Source: Streptomyces sp. RPA4-2 (GTDB lineage: Bacteria; Actinomycetota; Actinomycetes; Streptomycetales; Streptomycetaceae). Taken from it: a stretch of DNA of 64,000 nt. Shown here in pieces: positions 10,887 through 18,438 of the stretch (positions are counted from its first letter, which is position 1; the number at the start of each line of letters is the position of its first letter). The stretch is taken from contig NZ_CP050975.2 in assembly GCF_012273515.2 (NCBI RefSeq), positions 2,728,001-2,792,000 on the forward strand. The letters run 5' to 3'. Below the pieces are notes generated by a model, which worked only from the letters and a program-made list of their open reading frames with translations, was not told the DNA's origin and did no database searches. A program made the translations under genes and the position numbers.

Positions 10887-11918
10887 TCAGACCCGTGTCA
10901 CGGACGAGATCGGCATCATGCCCACCGGGTCGTAGCGCACCGCGGCCCCCGGATAGGGCGCGTGGATCACCTGCCCGTTGCCCGCGTACATCGCCACATG
11001 GCTCGCGTCCGACCGGTAGGTGACCAGGTCGCCGGGCCGAGCCTGGGACAGCGGCACCTGATGTCCGGCGTACCGCTGCTCCTGCGAGGTACGTGGCAGA
11101 CCGACCCCGGCCCGCGCGTACGACCACTGCATGAGGCCCGAACAGTCGAAGCCGCCGGGCCCGCTGGCGCCCCACACGTAGGGGCGGCCGAGCGCGGAGC
11201 GGGCCGCGGCGAGGGCCGCGGCGGCGCGCCCCGAGGAGGGCACGGCGCTTCCGAGGTCGGGGAAGCCGGGGCGCCCGGAGCGCGAGGCCCGGTCGTAGGC
11301 GGCGCGCATGGCGTCGGGCAGCGCGTTGAGCAGCCGCCGCGCCTCGGTGAGCTTCTGCTCGACGGTCCGCTTGTGGTGGGCGACGGCCCGGCTGCTCCGC
11401 TCCAGCTCGGCGAGTTTCCCGGTCGCCTCCTCCCGCTCCTGGGCGAGATCGCGCATGGCGAGCTGGAGGTCCTCGAGTTCCCCCGCCTGGTGGGCGGTGA
11501 TCCGGTCCAGCACGGCGGCCTTGTCGAGGTATTCGGCCGGGTTGTCCGAGAAGATCAGCGCGAGGGAGGGGTCGAGGCCACCCGCGCGGTACTGGGCCAC
11601 GGCGAGCGAACCGAGCGCGTCCCGCATCGTGTTGATGCGCTCCTGCTGGCGGGCGATCCGGTCCTGCGCCGTGCGCACCTCCTTGCGCAGCGCGCCGGCG
11701 CGTTCACCGGCCTTGTTGAACGCCTCGGTGGCCTTCTCGGCCTGCGTGTAGAGACGGTCCACCTCGGCCCGGGTGTCGTCCTGCGGTGCCGCGGCGGCCG
11801 GGACGGCACCGAGGGCGGCTGCGGCCACGGACATCACGGTGACGGTGATGCCGGCGATGCCCGCGGTGCCGGCACCCCGGTCGGACCCGGACGGTGCACG
11901 GCGGCGATGGGACCCCAA
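10887..11918 (-). CDS. Secreted NlpC/P60 peptidoglycan endopeptidase (copy 1)
   Basis: 343 aa from a TTG at 11918. The start is supported by GGGAG 10 nt upstream and by alignment with the paralogue next door (LGSHRRR against MASHRRP); a longer frame from 12053 lacks this support. Layout: signal/transmembrane segment, a long coiled coil of about 170 residues, then a C-terminal NlpC/P60 domain with catalytic Cys in FDCSGLMQW, His in SDASHVAMY and a third polar residue (His) in VIHAPYPG. It should cleave D-gamma-Glu/DAP bonds in stem peptides. Copy 1 and copy 2 lie in tandem on the same strand and appear to be an ancient duplication. Confidence 0.92.
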   Translation of the reverse strand: MGSHRRRAPSGSDRGAGTAGIAGITVTVMSVAAAALGAVPAAAAPQDDTRAEVDRLYTQAEKATEAFNKAGERAGALRKEVRTAQDRIARQQERINTMRDALGSLAVAQYRAGGLDPSLALIFSDNPAEYLDKAAVLDRITAHQAGELEDLQLAMRDLAQEREEATGKLAELERSSRAVAHHKRTVEQKLTEARRLLNALPDAMRAAYDRASRSGRPGFPDLGSAVPSSGRAAAALAAARSALGRPYVWGASGPGGFDCSGLMQWSYARAGVGLPRTSQEQRYAGHQVPLSQARPGDLVTYRSDASHVAMYAGNGQVIHAPYPGAAVRYDPVGMMPISSVTRV

Positions 11919-12142
11919 GGTAGCCGCTCTCCCTTCCGCTGACGGTCCCCCTGGAATCGGGGGAAACGCGGCAGACAGTAGCCGTGCGACTACGCACCGG
12001 CCAAAGACCTCCGGGGGCGCACATGGCTGCGCCCCGCCGGAGACGCAGGTCACCGACGGGGCGTGGGGTCAGCGGGAGTCAGCGTGATTCGCCCGTTTGG
12101 GCGGCACGCCGAGGAGATCCTCGGAGCGGTTCGGAGGCCGGA

Positions 12143-13183
12143 TCAGACCCGGACGCCGAACTGGAACGCTCCGCCGATGGTGCTCATCGACTCGTAGCGC
12201 ACGACCGTGCCGGTACGCGGGGCGTGCAGCACCTGGCCGCCGCCCGCGTAGAGCCCGACGTGGTGCAGGTCGCCGAAGAAGAAGACCAGGTCACCGACCT
12301 GCAGATCGCTCTGCGAGTAGATGCGGGTGCCTATGGTGGCCTGCGACTCGGAGGTGCGGGGGATGGAGACGCCGGCCTGGGCGTAGGACCAGGAGGTGAA
12401 GCCGGAGCAGTCGAAGGAGCCGGGGCCGGTGGCGCCGTAGACGTACGGGGTGCCGATCTTGCTCTGTCCGGCGGCGAACGCGGCACCGGCGCGCCCGGAG
12501 GCGGCCTTGCCGGGGCTGCCGAGGACCGTGCGCTCGCTGGCACGGCTGGCTCGCGACTGCTGCTCGTCGAGAGCCGCCTTCTCCTTCGCCGTCAGGGAGT
12601 TGAGGAGCTTCTGCGCGGAGGCGAGCTTGCCCTGGACTTCCTGCTTCTTCTTCTTGAGCTCGGCGCGGGTGTCGGAGAGGTCCTTGAGCTTCTCGGACGC
12701 TTCCTGGCGCTGCTGGGCGAGCTCGCGCTGCTTCCCCTGGACCTTCTTCAGCGCCTCGACCTGCTGACTGCTCAGCTGGTCCATCGCGGACGCCTTGTCC
12801 AGGTAGTCGTCCGGGTTCGAGGAGAGGAACAGCGCCACGGAGGGGTCGATGCCGCCGGTGCGGTACTGGGCACTGGCCATCGAACCGAGGCCGTCGCGCA
12901 GCTGGTTGAGGTCTTCCTGGCCGCGGGCGACGTTGTCCTGCAGGGCGCTGATCTGCTTCTCCAGCTTGTCCTGCTTCTCCTTGGCCCCGTCGAGCTTCTC
13001 GGTGGCCTGCTCGGCGTCCTGGTAGAGCGCGTCGACCTTCGCCTTGACCTCGTCCTTGCTCGGCTTCTCGCTGGGCGCGGCGTTGGCGGCGTTGGCGCTG
13101 AGGGCCACGGCGGCCGCCGCGGCGGTGGTGAGCACGGTCACACGGGTGCGGCTCGGCTGCTTGGGTCGACGGTGGGACGCCAC
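12143..13183 (-). CDS. Secreted NlpC/P60 peptidoglycan endopeptidase (copy 2)
   Basis: 346 aa from GTG 13183 (GAAGGAG 9 nt upstream). An N-terminal signal (VTVLTTAAAAAVALSANAANA) is followed by a Lys/Glu/Gln-rich coiled coil (~45-215) and a C-terminal NlpC/P60 domain with Cys in FDCSGFTSW, His in DLHHVGLY and His in VLHAPRTG. The coiled coil resembles RipA-type hydrolases, in which it restrains or positions the catalytic domain. A sigma-HrdB-like promoter (TTGAAC, 18 bp, TAGGGT) lies at 13291-13320 on the minus strand. A 224-bp gap separates it from copy 1. Confidence 0.93.
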   Translation of the reverse strand: MASHRRPKQPSRTRVTVLTTAAAAAVALSANAANAAPSEKPSKDEVKAKVDALYQDAEQATEKLDGAKEKQDKLEKQISALQDNVARGQEDLNQLRDGLGSMASAQYRTGGIDPSVALFLSSNPDDYLDKASAMDQLSSQQVEALKKVQGKQRELAQQRQEASEKLKDLSDTRAELKKKKQEVQGKLASAQKLLNSLTAKEKAALDEQQSRASRASERTVLGSPGKAASGRAGAAFAAGQSKIGTPYVYGATGPGSFDCSGFTSWSYAQAGVSIPRTSESQATIGTRIYSQSDLQVGDLVFFFGDLHHVGLYAGGGQVLHAPRTGTVVRYESMSTIGGAFQFGVRV

Positions 13184-13605
13184 GAAGGCGAGCTCCTTCT
13201 TCCTTCAGCCGCCTGCCGATACGCCGACGGGCGGTGCCCCTCCGCCGTCACTCCCAATGAGTGATCACCCGAGCGGAGGTTCGAGCCCAGACCCTAGTGA
13301 CCTTCCTGTGATCAGTTCAAATCCAAACCTGAAAAATCTCGGTTACCGAGCGCATTCTTTGCACTCAACTCACCTGCAGTGATACCCGATTGACGCTACG
13401 TTGCGTGAAGGTCTCGCCAAACGGCCCATTGCGCCCGGACGTTACACATGGGACGTACGAGCCCTTTGAGGCGTAGGCCGCAGATCGCCGACCCGGCGAA
13501 AGTCACTTGACGAACCGGGCGAAATCCCCTCGACCGACCCAACGGACAGCCCGTCGGCCGACCCCGCGAGAAACGCGCTCGGCCGACCCCGCGGTGAACG
13601 TTCGG
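13184..13605. other. Intergenic region upstream of the NlpC/P60 pair
   Basis: This 422-bp stretch has no convincing gene. It is less G+C-rich than its surroundings between about 13,300 and 13,420, as expected for a regulated promoter region. From 13,555 to 13,620, overlapping the 3' end of the NYN gene, there are three imperfect repeats built on CGGCCGACCCCGCG-GAA-ACG (the third copy degenerate), about 25-28 bp apart. Confidence 0.6.
13291..13320 (-). promoter_or_regulatory. Predicted sigma-70-type promoter of NlpC/P60 copy 2
   Basis: On the minus strand TTGAAC (13315-13320) and TAGGGT (13291-13296) are 18 bp apart, close to the Streptomyces vegetative consensus. This would give a 5' leader of about 100 nt before GTG 13183. 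The GTGATCAC palindrome just downstream (13261-13268) could be an operator. I searched the leader for a ydaO/c-di-AMP motif, which controls some Streptomyces hydrolase genes, and did not recognise one. Confidence 0.5.
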
Positions 13606-14955
13606 CTAACCCCGCGAAAAACGCTTCAGGAGCACCACGGACGCGACCGGCCGGGCGCCCGCCTTGGCGATCCCGTCGGCCACCTCACGGTCGGTGGAGA
13701 CCACGATGACCGGCCGCCCGGGCGGCTCGGCGCGCACCAGCTGGCGGATCAACTCGTCCGCGGTGACCCCGGCTTTGGAGAACAGCACCCGCACCCCGCG
13801 CGGCGGCGCGAGCAGCACCGGCGCGGCCAGCTCCGCCCCGTCGAAGACACAGGTGACCTCGGCGCCGGTCTGCGCGGCGAGCTGGGAGAGCTGCCCCAGC
13901 AGCCGCAACCGCTGTTTCTCCAGAGGCATCTGCGGATAGCCGGTCTTGGTGACGTTGTACCCGTCGACCACCAGGTGCGCCTGCGGCAGCGCGAGCAGCT
14001 GGTCGAGGATCGCGGGATCGTTCTCGGACAGCGCGCGAGCGGCGATGTCCTTGGGCGTCATCCGTCCCGGTTCGACCGCGTCCACGGTCTCGGCGGGCCG
14101 TACGGACACCGGTGGCAGGGCGAGTTCGCGCCGCAGCCCCTGCGCCGCGTCCAGCACGGTGTCCAGCAGCAGCCGGACGCGCATGTCCTCGACGCTGCGC
14201 CCCTCGCGGGCCGCCTTGCGGGTGGCCTCCAGGGCCGCCTCGGCCTCGGAGAGCCGTGTCTTGAGCCGCCGGCTCTCGCTCTCCGCGGCGGACACCTGGG
14301 CCTGCCCCTCCGCCCGCGCGATGTCCATCTCGCCCTGCAGCCTGCGCAGCGCGGCCTCGCCCCGTTTGACGTCGCTGAGGGCACCGCGCAGCTTGCGGTG
14401 CAGCGATTCCGACTCCTTCTTCGCGGACTCCAGCTCGGTGCGCAGCCGTTCGGTCTCGGTCCGGGTGTGCGTCCGCGCCTCGGCGAGCTCCTCGCGCAGT
14501 CGCTCCAGCTCCGCGCGGCTCTCCTCGTCGGCCCGCTCGGCGTCCGCCCGCAGGGCCTCCTCGCCCGCGGCGGTCACCAGCTTCACCCAGCCCGTGGGGC
14601 GCAGCACATAGGCCGCGGCGGCCACGTCCAGTGGGTCCGCGGCCGGGGGCGGCGCGCCGGAGTCGAGGGCGCCGACGAGCTCCGGCTGCGCCTCTCTGAG
14701 CTTTTCGGCGATACGCTGCCTGAAGAGCGGGTCGGTCTCCAGCGCGGCGGCCATCGCGTTGCCGGCGAACTTCGCGCGCCGGTTCGGGGCGAACCGCGCG
14801 TACTGCCGCAGCTGAACCGGCAGTTCGGCGACGGTCAGACCGCCGAACCCGTCGGAGACGATCTGCACGACACGGCGGCGCACGCCGTCGGGCAGCGGAC
14901 GGTCGAGCACCTCGGCGGCGCCGTCGTCCGGCTCCCCGCCTGTGGTCTCCGCCAT
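13606..14955 (-). CDS. YacP-type NYN-domain putative ribonuclease with coiled coil
   Basis: 449 aa. Residues 1-135 are a helical N-terminal domain, ~135-275 a highly charged coiled coil (RADEESRAELERLREELAE and following), and ~320-449 a NYN/PIN-like domain: LVVDGYNVTKTGYPQ supplies the first acidic residue, TCVFDGAEL the second and IVVSTDREVADG the third. YacP/Rae1-like NYN proteins are endoribonucleases. The coiled coil may mediate oligomerisation or ribosome contact (inference). The gene begins 34 bp downstream of the small zinc-ribbon gene on the same strand, so the two probably form an operon. Confidence 0.88.
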   Translation of the reverse strand: MAETTGGEPDDGAAEVLDRPLPDGVRRRVVQIVSDGFGGLTVAELPVQLRQYARFAPNRRAKFAGNAMAAALETDPLFRQRIAEKLREAQPELVGALDSGAPPPAADPLDVAAAAYVLRPTGWVKLVTAAGEEALRADAERADEESRAELERLREELAEARTHTRTETERLRTELESAKKESESLHRKLRGALSDVKRGEAALRRLQGEMDIARAEGQAQVSAAESESRRLKTRLSEAEAALEATRKAAREGRSVEDMRVRLLLDTVLDAAQGLRRELALPPVSVRPAETVDAVEPGRMTPKDIAARALSENDPAILDQLLALPQAHLVVDGYNVTKTGYPQMPLEKQRLRLLGQLSQLAAQTGAEVTCVFDGAELAAPVLLAPPRGVRVLFSKAGVTADELIRQLVRAEPPGRPVIVVSTDREVADGIAKAGARPVASVVLLKRFSRG

Positions 14956-14989
14956 CCGTCACTCCATCGTCCGTGCGGGGCCCGCTCCC

Positions 14990-15229
14990 TCAGGAGCCGA
15001 CGCCCGGCCTGTCCACCAGTTCCACCTGATCCACCGCGTTGCACCAGCGGCAACGCACCGACTCGATGGTCTCACTGACCACCTCGCGCTCCTCCACGCT
15101 CGGCTCACCGGCGAGGTCGAGGTGCACGTACTCGACGACCTTGGACGAGCGGGTCACGTCGAAGCGCGTCAGATTGCCGCACAGCGTGCAGCGCCAGCGG
15201 GTGTCGGCGGTCGGAAGGGGAACCGTCAT
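14990..15229 (-). CDS. Small zinc-ribbon protein
   Basis: 79 aa from ATG 15229. Two CxxC pairs (CTLCGN near residue 14 and CRWCNA near 60) flank a beta-rich middle segment, forming a probable structural zinc ribbon. No catalytic motif is seen. It is the promoter-proximal gene of a likely two-gene operon with the NYN ribonuclease-like protein, which hints at a nucleic-acid-related accessory role (inference). It is divergent from the rhomboid gene, with a 97-bp shared control region. Confidence 0.82.
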   Translation of the reverse strand: MTVPLPTADTRWRCTLCGNLTRFDVTRSSKVVEYVHLDLAGEPSVEEREVVSETIESVRCRWCNAVDQVELVDRPGVGS

Positions 15230-15326
15230 GTGGCAGTCGCTTTCCTTCTGGTGTCCGTGTGGCTCGTAACCCTACGGCCTGGCGGGTACTCGACGCTCGG
15301 CCGTCCACAGCGGCGAGGCACTCTGT

Positions 15327-16091
15327 GTGCATCGGTCCGGTTACGTCATGCTCTGCAACATGATCGGCAACTGGAGTACGACGGTCGGCAGGACGGTGCG
15401 GGCCCAGTCCGCGCCCGTGACGTACGGGCTGATCGTCCTGTGCTGTGTGATCTTCGTGATCGGTCCGGCGTCGGGGTTCAATCCGACGTACGGCACCGGG
15501 GACGAACTGCTCGTCGCGCAGCGCGCCTACTTCCGGCGCTGGGGTGTGGTGCCCGCCGACCTGCTCAGCGGCACTCCGGGCGCCCTGCTGACCCCCGCCA
15601 CGGCCCTGTTCATCCATGGCAGCTGGCTCCACCTCCTGGGCAACATGCTCTTCTTCTATGTCTTCGGGGCCATGGCCGAGGAACGCATGGGCCACTTCGA
15701 GTTCGCCCTCTTCTACGTCGGCTGCGGTTATCTCGCGCTGGTCGGCTACGCGATCGCCAACTCCACCTCCGAACAGACCCTGGTCGGTGCCTCGGGAGCG
15801 ATCTCCGCGGTCCTCGGAGCGTTCTTGTACCTGTTCCCCAAGGCCCGGGTGACCAGTCTCTTCCCGTTCCTCTTCTTCCTGCCACTGCGCTTCCCCGCCT
15901 GGATCGTGCTGCCGTTCTGGGCGGCGCTGCAGTGGCTGGCGGCGGGCCGCAGCCCCTCGGGGCCCGGGGTCGCCTATCTGGCGCACCTGGTGGGCTTCTC
16001 GGTGGGCTTCCTCTACGCGTGGGTGCGCTTCCGGCAGCCGACTAGAGTGAAAGTCCCAGCAGCGGCCCCCGAGGGAGAAAACCAGCCGTGA
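15327..16091 (+). CDS. Rhomboid-family intramembrane serine protease
   Basis: About 254 aa with six to seven transmembrane segments. Rhomboid landmarks are HGSWLHLLGNMLFFYVFG (loop 1 and TM2 with conserved His/Asn), the catalytic serine motif GASGAIS in TM4 and the catalytic His in AYLAHLVGFSVGF near TM6. The extracytoplasmic loop after TM1 contains the conserved-type ARRAYFRRW-like segment and PADLL. The start is uncertain: GTG 15327 (GAGG upstream), ATG 15348 and ATG 15360 are all possible. The stop codon overlaps the next start by 4 nt (GTGA), so translation of the two genes is probably coupled. Confidence 0.88.
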   Translation: MHRSGYVMLCNMIGNWSTTVGRTVRAQSAPVTYGLIVLCCVIFVIGPASGFNPTYGTGDELLVAQRAYFRRWGVVPADLLSGTPGALLTPATALFIHGSWLHLLGNMLFFYVFGAMAEERMGHFEFALFYVGCGYLALVGYAIANSTSEQTLVGASGAISAVLGAFLYLFPKARVTSLFPFLFFLPLRFPAWIVLPFWAALQWLAAGRSPSGPGVAYLAHLVGFSVGFLYAWVRFRQPTRVKVPAAAPEGENQP

Positions 16092-16369
16092 TCACCGCGA
16101 TCGTGCTCATCAAGACCAGCGTGGACCGGATCCCCGAGATCGCCGAGTCGATCGCCGCACTGGACAGTGTCAGCGAGGTCTTCTCCGTCACCGGTACGTA
16201 CGACCTGATCGCCATGGTCCGGGTCAAGGCCCACGACGATCTGGCGGACGTCATCCCCGGCAGCATCAGCAAGATCCCGGGGGTCGAGGGCACCGACACG
16301 CACGTCGCGTTCCGTACGTACTCGCAGCACGACCTGGAGGCGGCGTTCGCGATCGGCCTGGACTCCTGA
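16088..16369 (+). CDS. Stand-alone Lrp/AsnC ligand-binding (RAM) domain protein
   Basis: 93 aa from GTG 16088 with GAGGGAG upstream. The sequence is a complete alpha-beta RAM domain (ITAIVLIKTSVDRIPEIAES, then VTGTYDLIAMVRV and FRTYSQHDLEAAF) without the usual N-terminal helix-turn-helix. Such proteins form rings and bind amino acids at subunit interfaces; without a DNA-binding part this one may act as a sensor or partner. It overlaps the rhomboid stop by 4 nt, so the two are expected to be made together. No partner regulator is adjacent. Confidence 0.9.
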   Translation: MITAIVLIKTSVDRIPEIAESIAALDSVSEVFSVTGTYDLIAMVRVKAHDDLADVIPGSISKIPGVEGTDTHVAFRTYSQHDLEAAFAIGLDS

Positions 16370-16459
16370 CCGGCCTGGTTTCCTGACCGGCCTGGACTCC
16401 TGGCCCCGCACCGCTCCCCACCGCTCCGTACCGCCGCGGGTCCTCCGCGGCCGCCGGGG

Positions 16460-17821
16460 TCAGACCGCGGGCACGCAGCGACCGCCCTCGGTCCGGTAGC
16501 GCCACTGCGCACCGTCCCGCACGAGCTCCTTCACGGCGCGCACGAAGCGCTCCACGTGCTCGTCCGGGGTGCCCGCCCCGAAGCTGACGCGGATCGCGTT
16601 GAGGGACGTCTCGCCGGGCGCGGCCTCCGGGGCCCCGCACTCGCCCTGGGTCTGCGGGTCGCTGCCGAGCAGCGTGCGCAGCAGCGGGTGCGCGCAGAAG
16701 AGGCCGTCGCGCACCCCGATGCCGTACTCGGCGGAGAGCGCCGCCGCGAAGTGCGAGCTGTTCCAGCCCTCGACGACGAACGAGATGACGCCGACCCGGG
16801 GCGCGTCGTCGCCGAACAGGGAGAGCACGCGCACGGCGGGCACCTCGGCGAGTCCTTCCCGGACCGTGCGGATCAGGTGCCGCTCGCGGGCGACGATCCG
16901 GTCGAAGCCCTCCTCGGTGAGCGCCTTGCAGGCGGAGGCGATGGAGTAGGCGCCGATGACGTTGGGAGAGCCGGCCTCGTGCCGTGCCGCGCCCTCGTGC
17001 CACTCGACGTCGACGCCGCCGTCCGCGCGCCGGGCGACCTTGCGGCTGGCACCGCCGCCGGCGAGGTAGGGCTCGGCCGCGCGCAGCCAGTCGGAGCGGC
17101 CGGCGAGGACACCTGAGCCGAAGGGCGCGTACAGCTTGTGCCCGGAGAAGGCGACCCAGTCGACGCCGAGGTCGCCGACGGACACCGGGTGGTGCGGGGC
17201 GAGCTGGGCGGCGTCCAGGACGATCCGGGCGCCGTGGGCGTGCGCGGCGGCGGCGAGCTCGCGCACCGGCCACAGCTCGCCGGTGACGTTGGAGGCGCCG
17301 GTGACGCAGACGAGGGCCGGTCCGTGGGGGTCGCGGTCGGCGAGGGCGCGCTCCAGGGTCGCGACGGCCCCCCGCGGGGTGCGGGGCGCGTCGAGGTAGG
17401 TGACGCGCGCGTCCTGCCAGGGCAGCAGCGAGGCGTGGTGCTCGGTCTCGAACACGAAGACCTGGCAGTCGGCCGGGAGGGCGGCGGCGAGCAGGTTGAG
17501 CGAGTCGGTCGTCGACCGGGTGAAGACGACCTGGTCGTCCTCGCGGCAGTCCAGGAACTCCGCGACGGTCCTGCGGGCGTTCTCGAAGAGGTCGGTGGAC
17601 AGCTGGGAGAGGTAGCCGGCTCCGCGGTGCACGCTGCCGTAGTACGGGGCGTACGCGGCGACGTCGTCCCAGACGCGCTGGAGGGCCGGGGCGCTGGCGG
17701 CGTAGTCGAGGGCGGCGTAGGTGACCTCGCCGCCGGTGACGAGCGGGACGGTCACATCACGGCCCAGAACAGGCAGCGGGGCACATACGGACTGGTCGGC
17801 GGCAGCGGTGGAGACAGACAT
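16460..17821 (-). CDS. SufS/CsdA-like class-V aminotransferase (putative cysteine desulfurase)
   Basis: 453 aa fold-type I PLP enzyme. The PLP lysine lies in AFSGHKLYAPFG, and the cofactor-binding His/Asp region is ETEHHASLLPW and VLDAAQLAPHHP. Cys in RDGLFCAHPLL aligns with the catalytic Cys of SufS (RAGHHCAQP type), so persulfide chemistry is possible. ATG 17821 has AGGAG 8 nt upstream. The gene is preceded by a SAM-IV riboswitch (18,007-18,123), which points to sulfur or methionine metabolism. It is not next to suf or isc genes. A second desulfurase, fused to TusA, lies at 29.4 kb. Substrate not proven by sequence. Confidence 0.85.
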   Translation of the reverse strand: MSVSTAAADQSVCAPLPVLGRDVTVPLVTGGEVTYAALDYAASAPALQRVWDDVAAYAPYYGSVHRGAGYLSQLSTDLFENARRTVAEFLDCREDDQVVFTRSTTDSLNLLAAALPADCQVFVFETEHHASLLPWQDARVTYLDAPRTPRGAVATLERALADRDPHGPALVCVTGASNVTGELWPVRELAAAAHAHGARIVLDAAQLAPHHPVSVGDLGVDWVAFSGHKLYAPFGSGVLAGRSDWLRAAEPYLAGGGASRKVARRADGGVDVEWHEGAARHEAGSPNVIGAYSIASACKALTEEGFDRIVARERHLIRTVREGLAEVPAVRVLSLFGDDAPRVGVISFVVEGWNSSHFAAALSAEYGIGVRDGLFCAHPLLRTLLGSDPQTQGECGAPEAAPGETSLNAIRVSFGAGTPDEHVERFVRAVKELVRDGAQWRYRTEGGRCVPAV

Positions 17822-17942
17822 GGCGCACTCCTGTGAGAGGCAGGCGGAAGCACCGCGCGGGGCGGGGGCGTACGGAGGTACGCGCGCGCGGCCGGGCGCA
17901 GGTGAGGGTGAAAAGGGGTGTGCGGCGGCGGGGCTCTACGCC

Positions 17943-17963
17943 CTAGCGCATTCGCTTGCTCAC
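17943..17963 (-). CDS. Six-codon leader ORF downstream of the SAM-IV riboswitch
   Basis: GTG at 17963 opens the reading frame MSKRMR-stop. GAGGGAG lies 6 nt upstream (17970-17976), a better ribosome-binding site than many real genes here have. The ribosome-binding site is inside one of two mutually exclusive helices of the riboswitch expression platform, so its translation may be the direct regulatory output. The leader ends 121 nt before the desulfurase start. Short length makes this a proposal rather than a proven gene. Confidence 0.45.
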   Translation of the reverse strand: MSKRMR

Positions 17964-17969
17964 AGAAGG

Positions 17970-18011
17970 CTCCCTCGAACGACCAGGACCCCTGGGATTC
18001 TCGAGGGGTCC
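17970..18011 (-). promoter_or_regulatory. Predicted SAM-IV expression platform with two competing helices
   Basis: Helix A pairs 18004-18011 with 17986-17993 (8 bp, GGACCCCT/AGGGGTCC, 10-nt loop). Helix B pairs 18001-18007 with 17972-17978 (7 bp, CCCTCGA/TCGAGGG) and buries the GAGGGAG ribosome-binding site at 17970-17976. The 5' arms overlap at 18004-18007, so only one helix can form. Helix A also uses the last five bases of the aptamer. Ligand binding could therefore decide between an open and a closed ribosome-binding site. No run of U follows, so termination is unlikely. Confidence 0.6.
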
Positions 18012-18123
18012 GCGCTTGCCGTAGACCTCGCTGCCTACGGCCTGGTCTTCACCCGGGGCACCCCGCCACGGACGGAGGGTTGCCGGACAGTAAGCCGGGG
18101 CCTGATGGCTGTCGCTCATGACC
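18007..18123 (-). promoter_or_regulatory. SAM-IV riboswitch aptamer
   Basis: Read on the minus strand, the aptamer opens with GGTCATGAGCGACAGC and contains CCCCGGCTTACTGTCCGGCA, ACCCTCC, GCGGGGTGCCCCGGGTGAAG and GACCAGG, and ends GGCAAGCGCGGACC. These match, block by block, my memory of the actinobacterial SAM-IV consensus, including the mycobacterial example. P1 pairs GGTCAT with the GTGAAGACC segment; a P5-type hairpin (CCGTAG/CTACGG) follows. It binds S-adenosylmethionine and, in this class, usually acts on translation. It lies upstream of the SufS-like gene. A covariance search with the Rfam SAM-IV model would settle it. Confidence 0.9.
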
Positions 18124-18218
18124 TGATACCGCATCCTGCCACACGATCTTCCCGCCGCAACCCCGGCGTCCACATAGCGGTACGCGCCCCCGCCGCCCCT
18201 ACCCGACCCATCCGTTCA

Positions 18219-18420
18219 TGGGGGCTGCGCCCCCAGACCCCACCAGGGGCGCTGCGCCCCTGGACCCCCGCATCGCCCGAAGGGCTCGTCCTCAAACGCC
18301 GGACGGGCTGACATACATGCCCCGGCTTAGCACCATCAGCCCGTCCGGCGATTGAGGACAAGGCCGTTCAGGCCGACACGGGGGCCTGGGGGCGGGACCC
18401 CAGGCCTGGAGGGGAGGACG
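18219..18420. repeat. Dispersed intergenic repeat, inverted pair forming a long stem-loop
   Basis: The unit containing CGTCCTCAAACGCCGGACGG occurs here as an inverted pair: 18288-18310 pairs with 18337-18359 over 23 bp with one mismatch and a 26-nt loop. Flanking short hairpins (GGGGGCTGCGCCCCC, CAGGGGCGCTGCGCCCCTG and CTGGGGGCGGGACCCCAG types) add structure. Related single copies lie at about 41,345-41,425 and 63,780-63,860. The pair sits downstream of trpD and upstream of the riboswitch and may terminate trpD transcription. Confidence 0.8.
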
Positions 18421-18438
18421 GGTATGCCCACCGGTGGG

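Noticed and set aside
7426..10935. Very long plus-strand open frame (1169 codons) across three real genes
   Set aside because: It runs antisense or out of frame to the PimB'-like, GT87 and lipoprotein genes, has Arg/Gly/Pro-rich low-complexity content and matches no family. High-G+C DNA produces such frames.
13184..13320. ydaO (c-di-AMP) riboswitch upstream of the NlpC/P60 genes
   Set aside because: Plausible by function, but I could not find the conserved ydaO segments in the leader.
18060..18123. Fragment resembling the 3' part of RNase P RNA (CCCGGCTTAC)
   Set aside because: The surrounding bases match SAM-IV in order, and the remaining RNase P RNA would run into trpD. The resemblance is a short coincidence.
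17943..18173. 76-codon minus-strand frame over the riboswitch
   Set aside because: It covers the structured aptamer and has no ribosome-binding site; only its last six codons have a proper start and ribosome-binding site.
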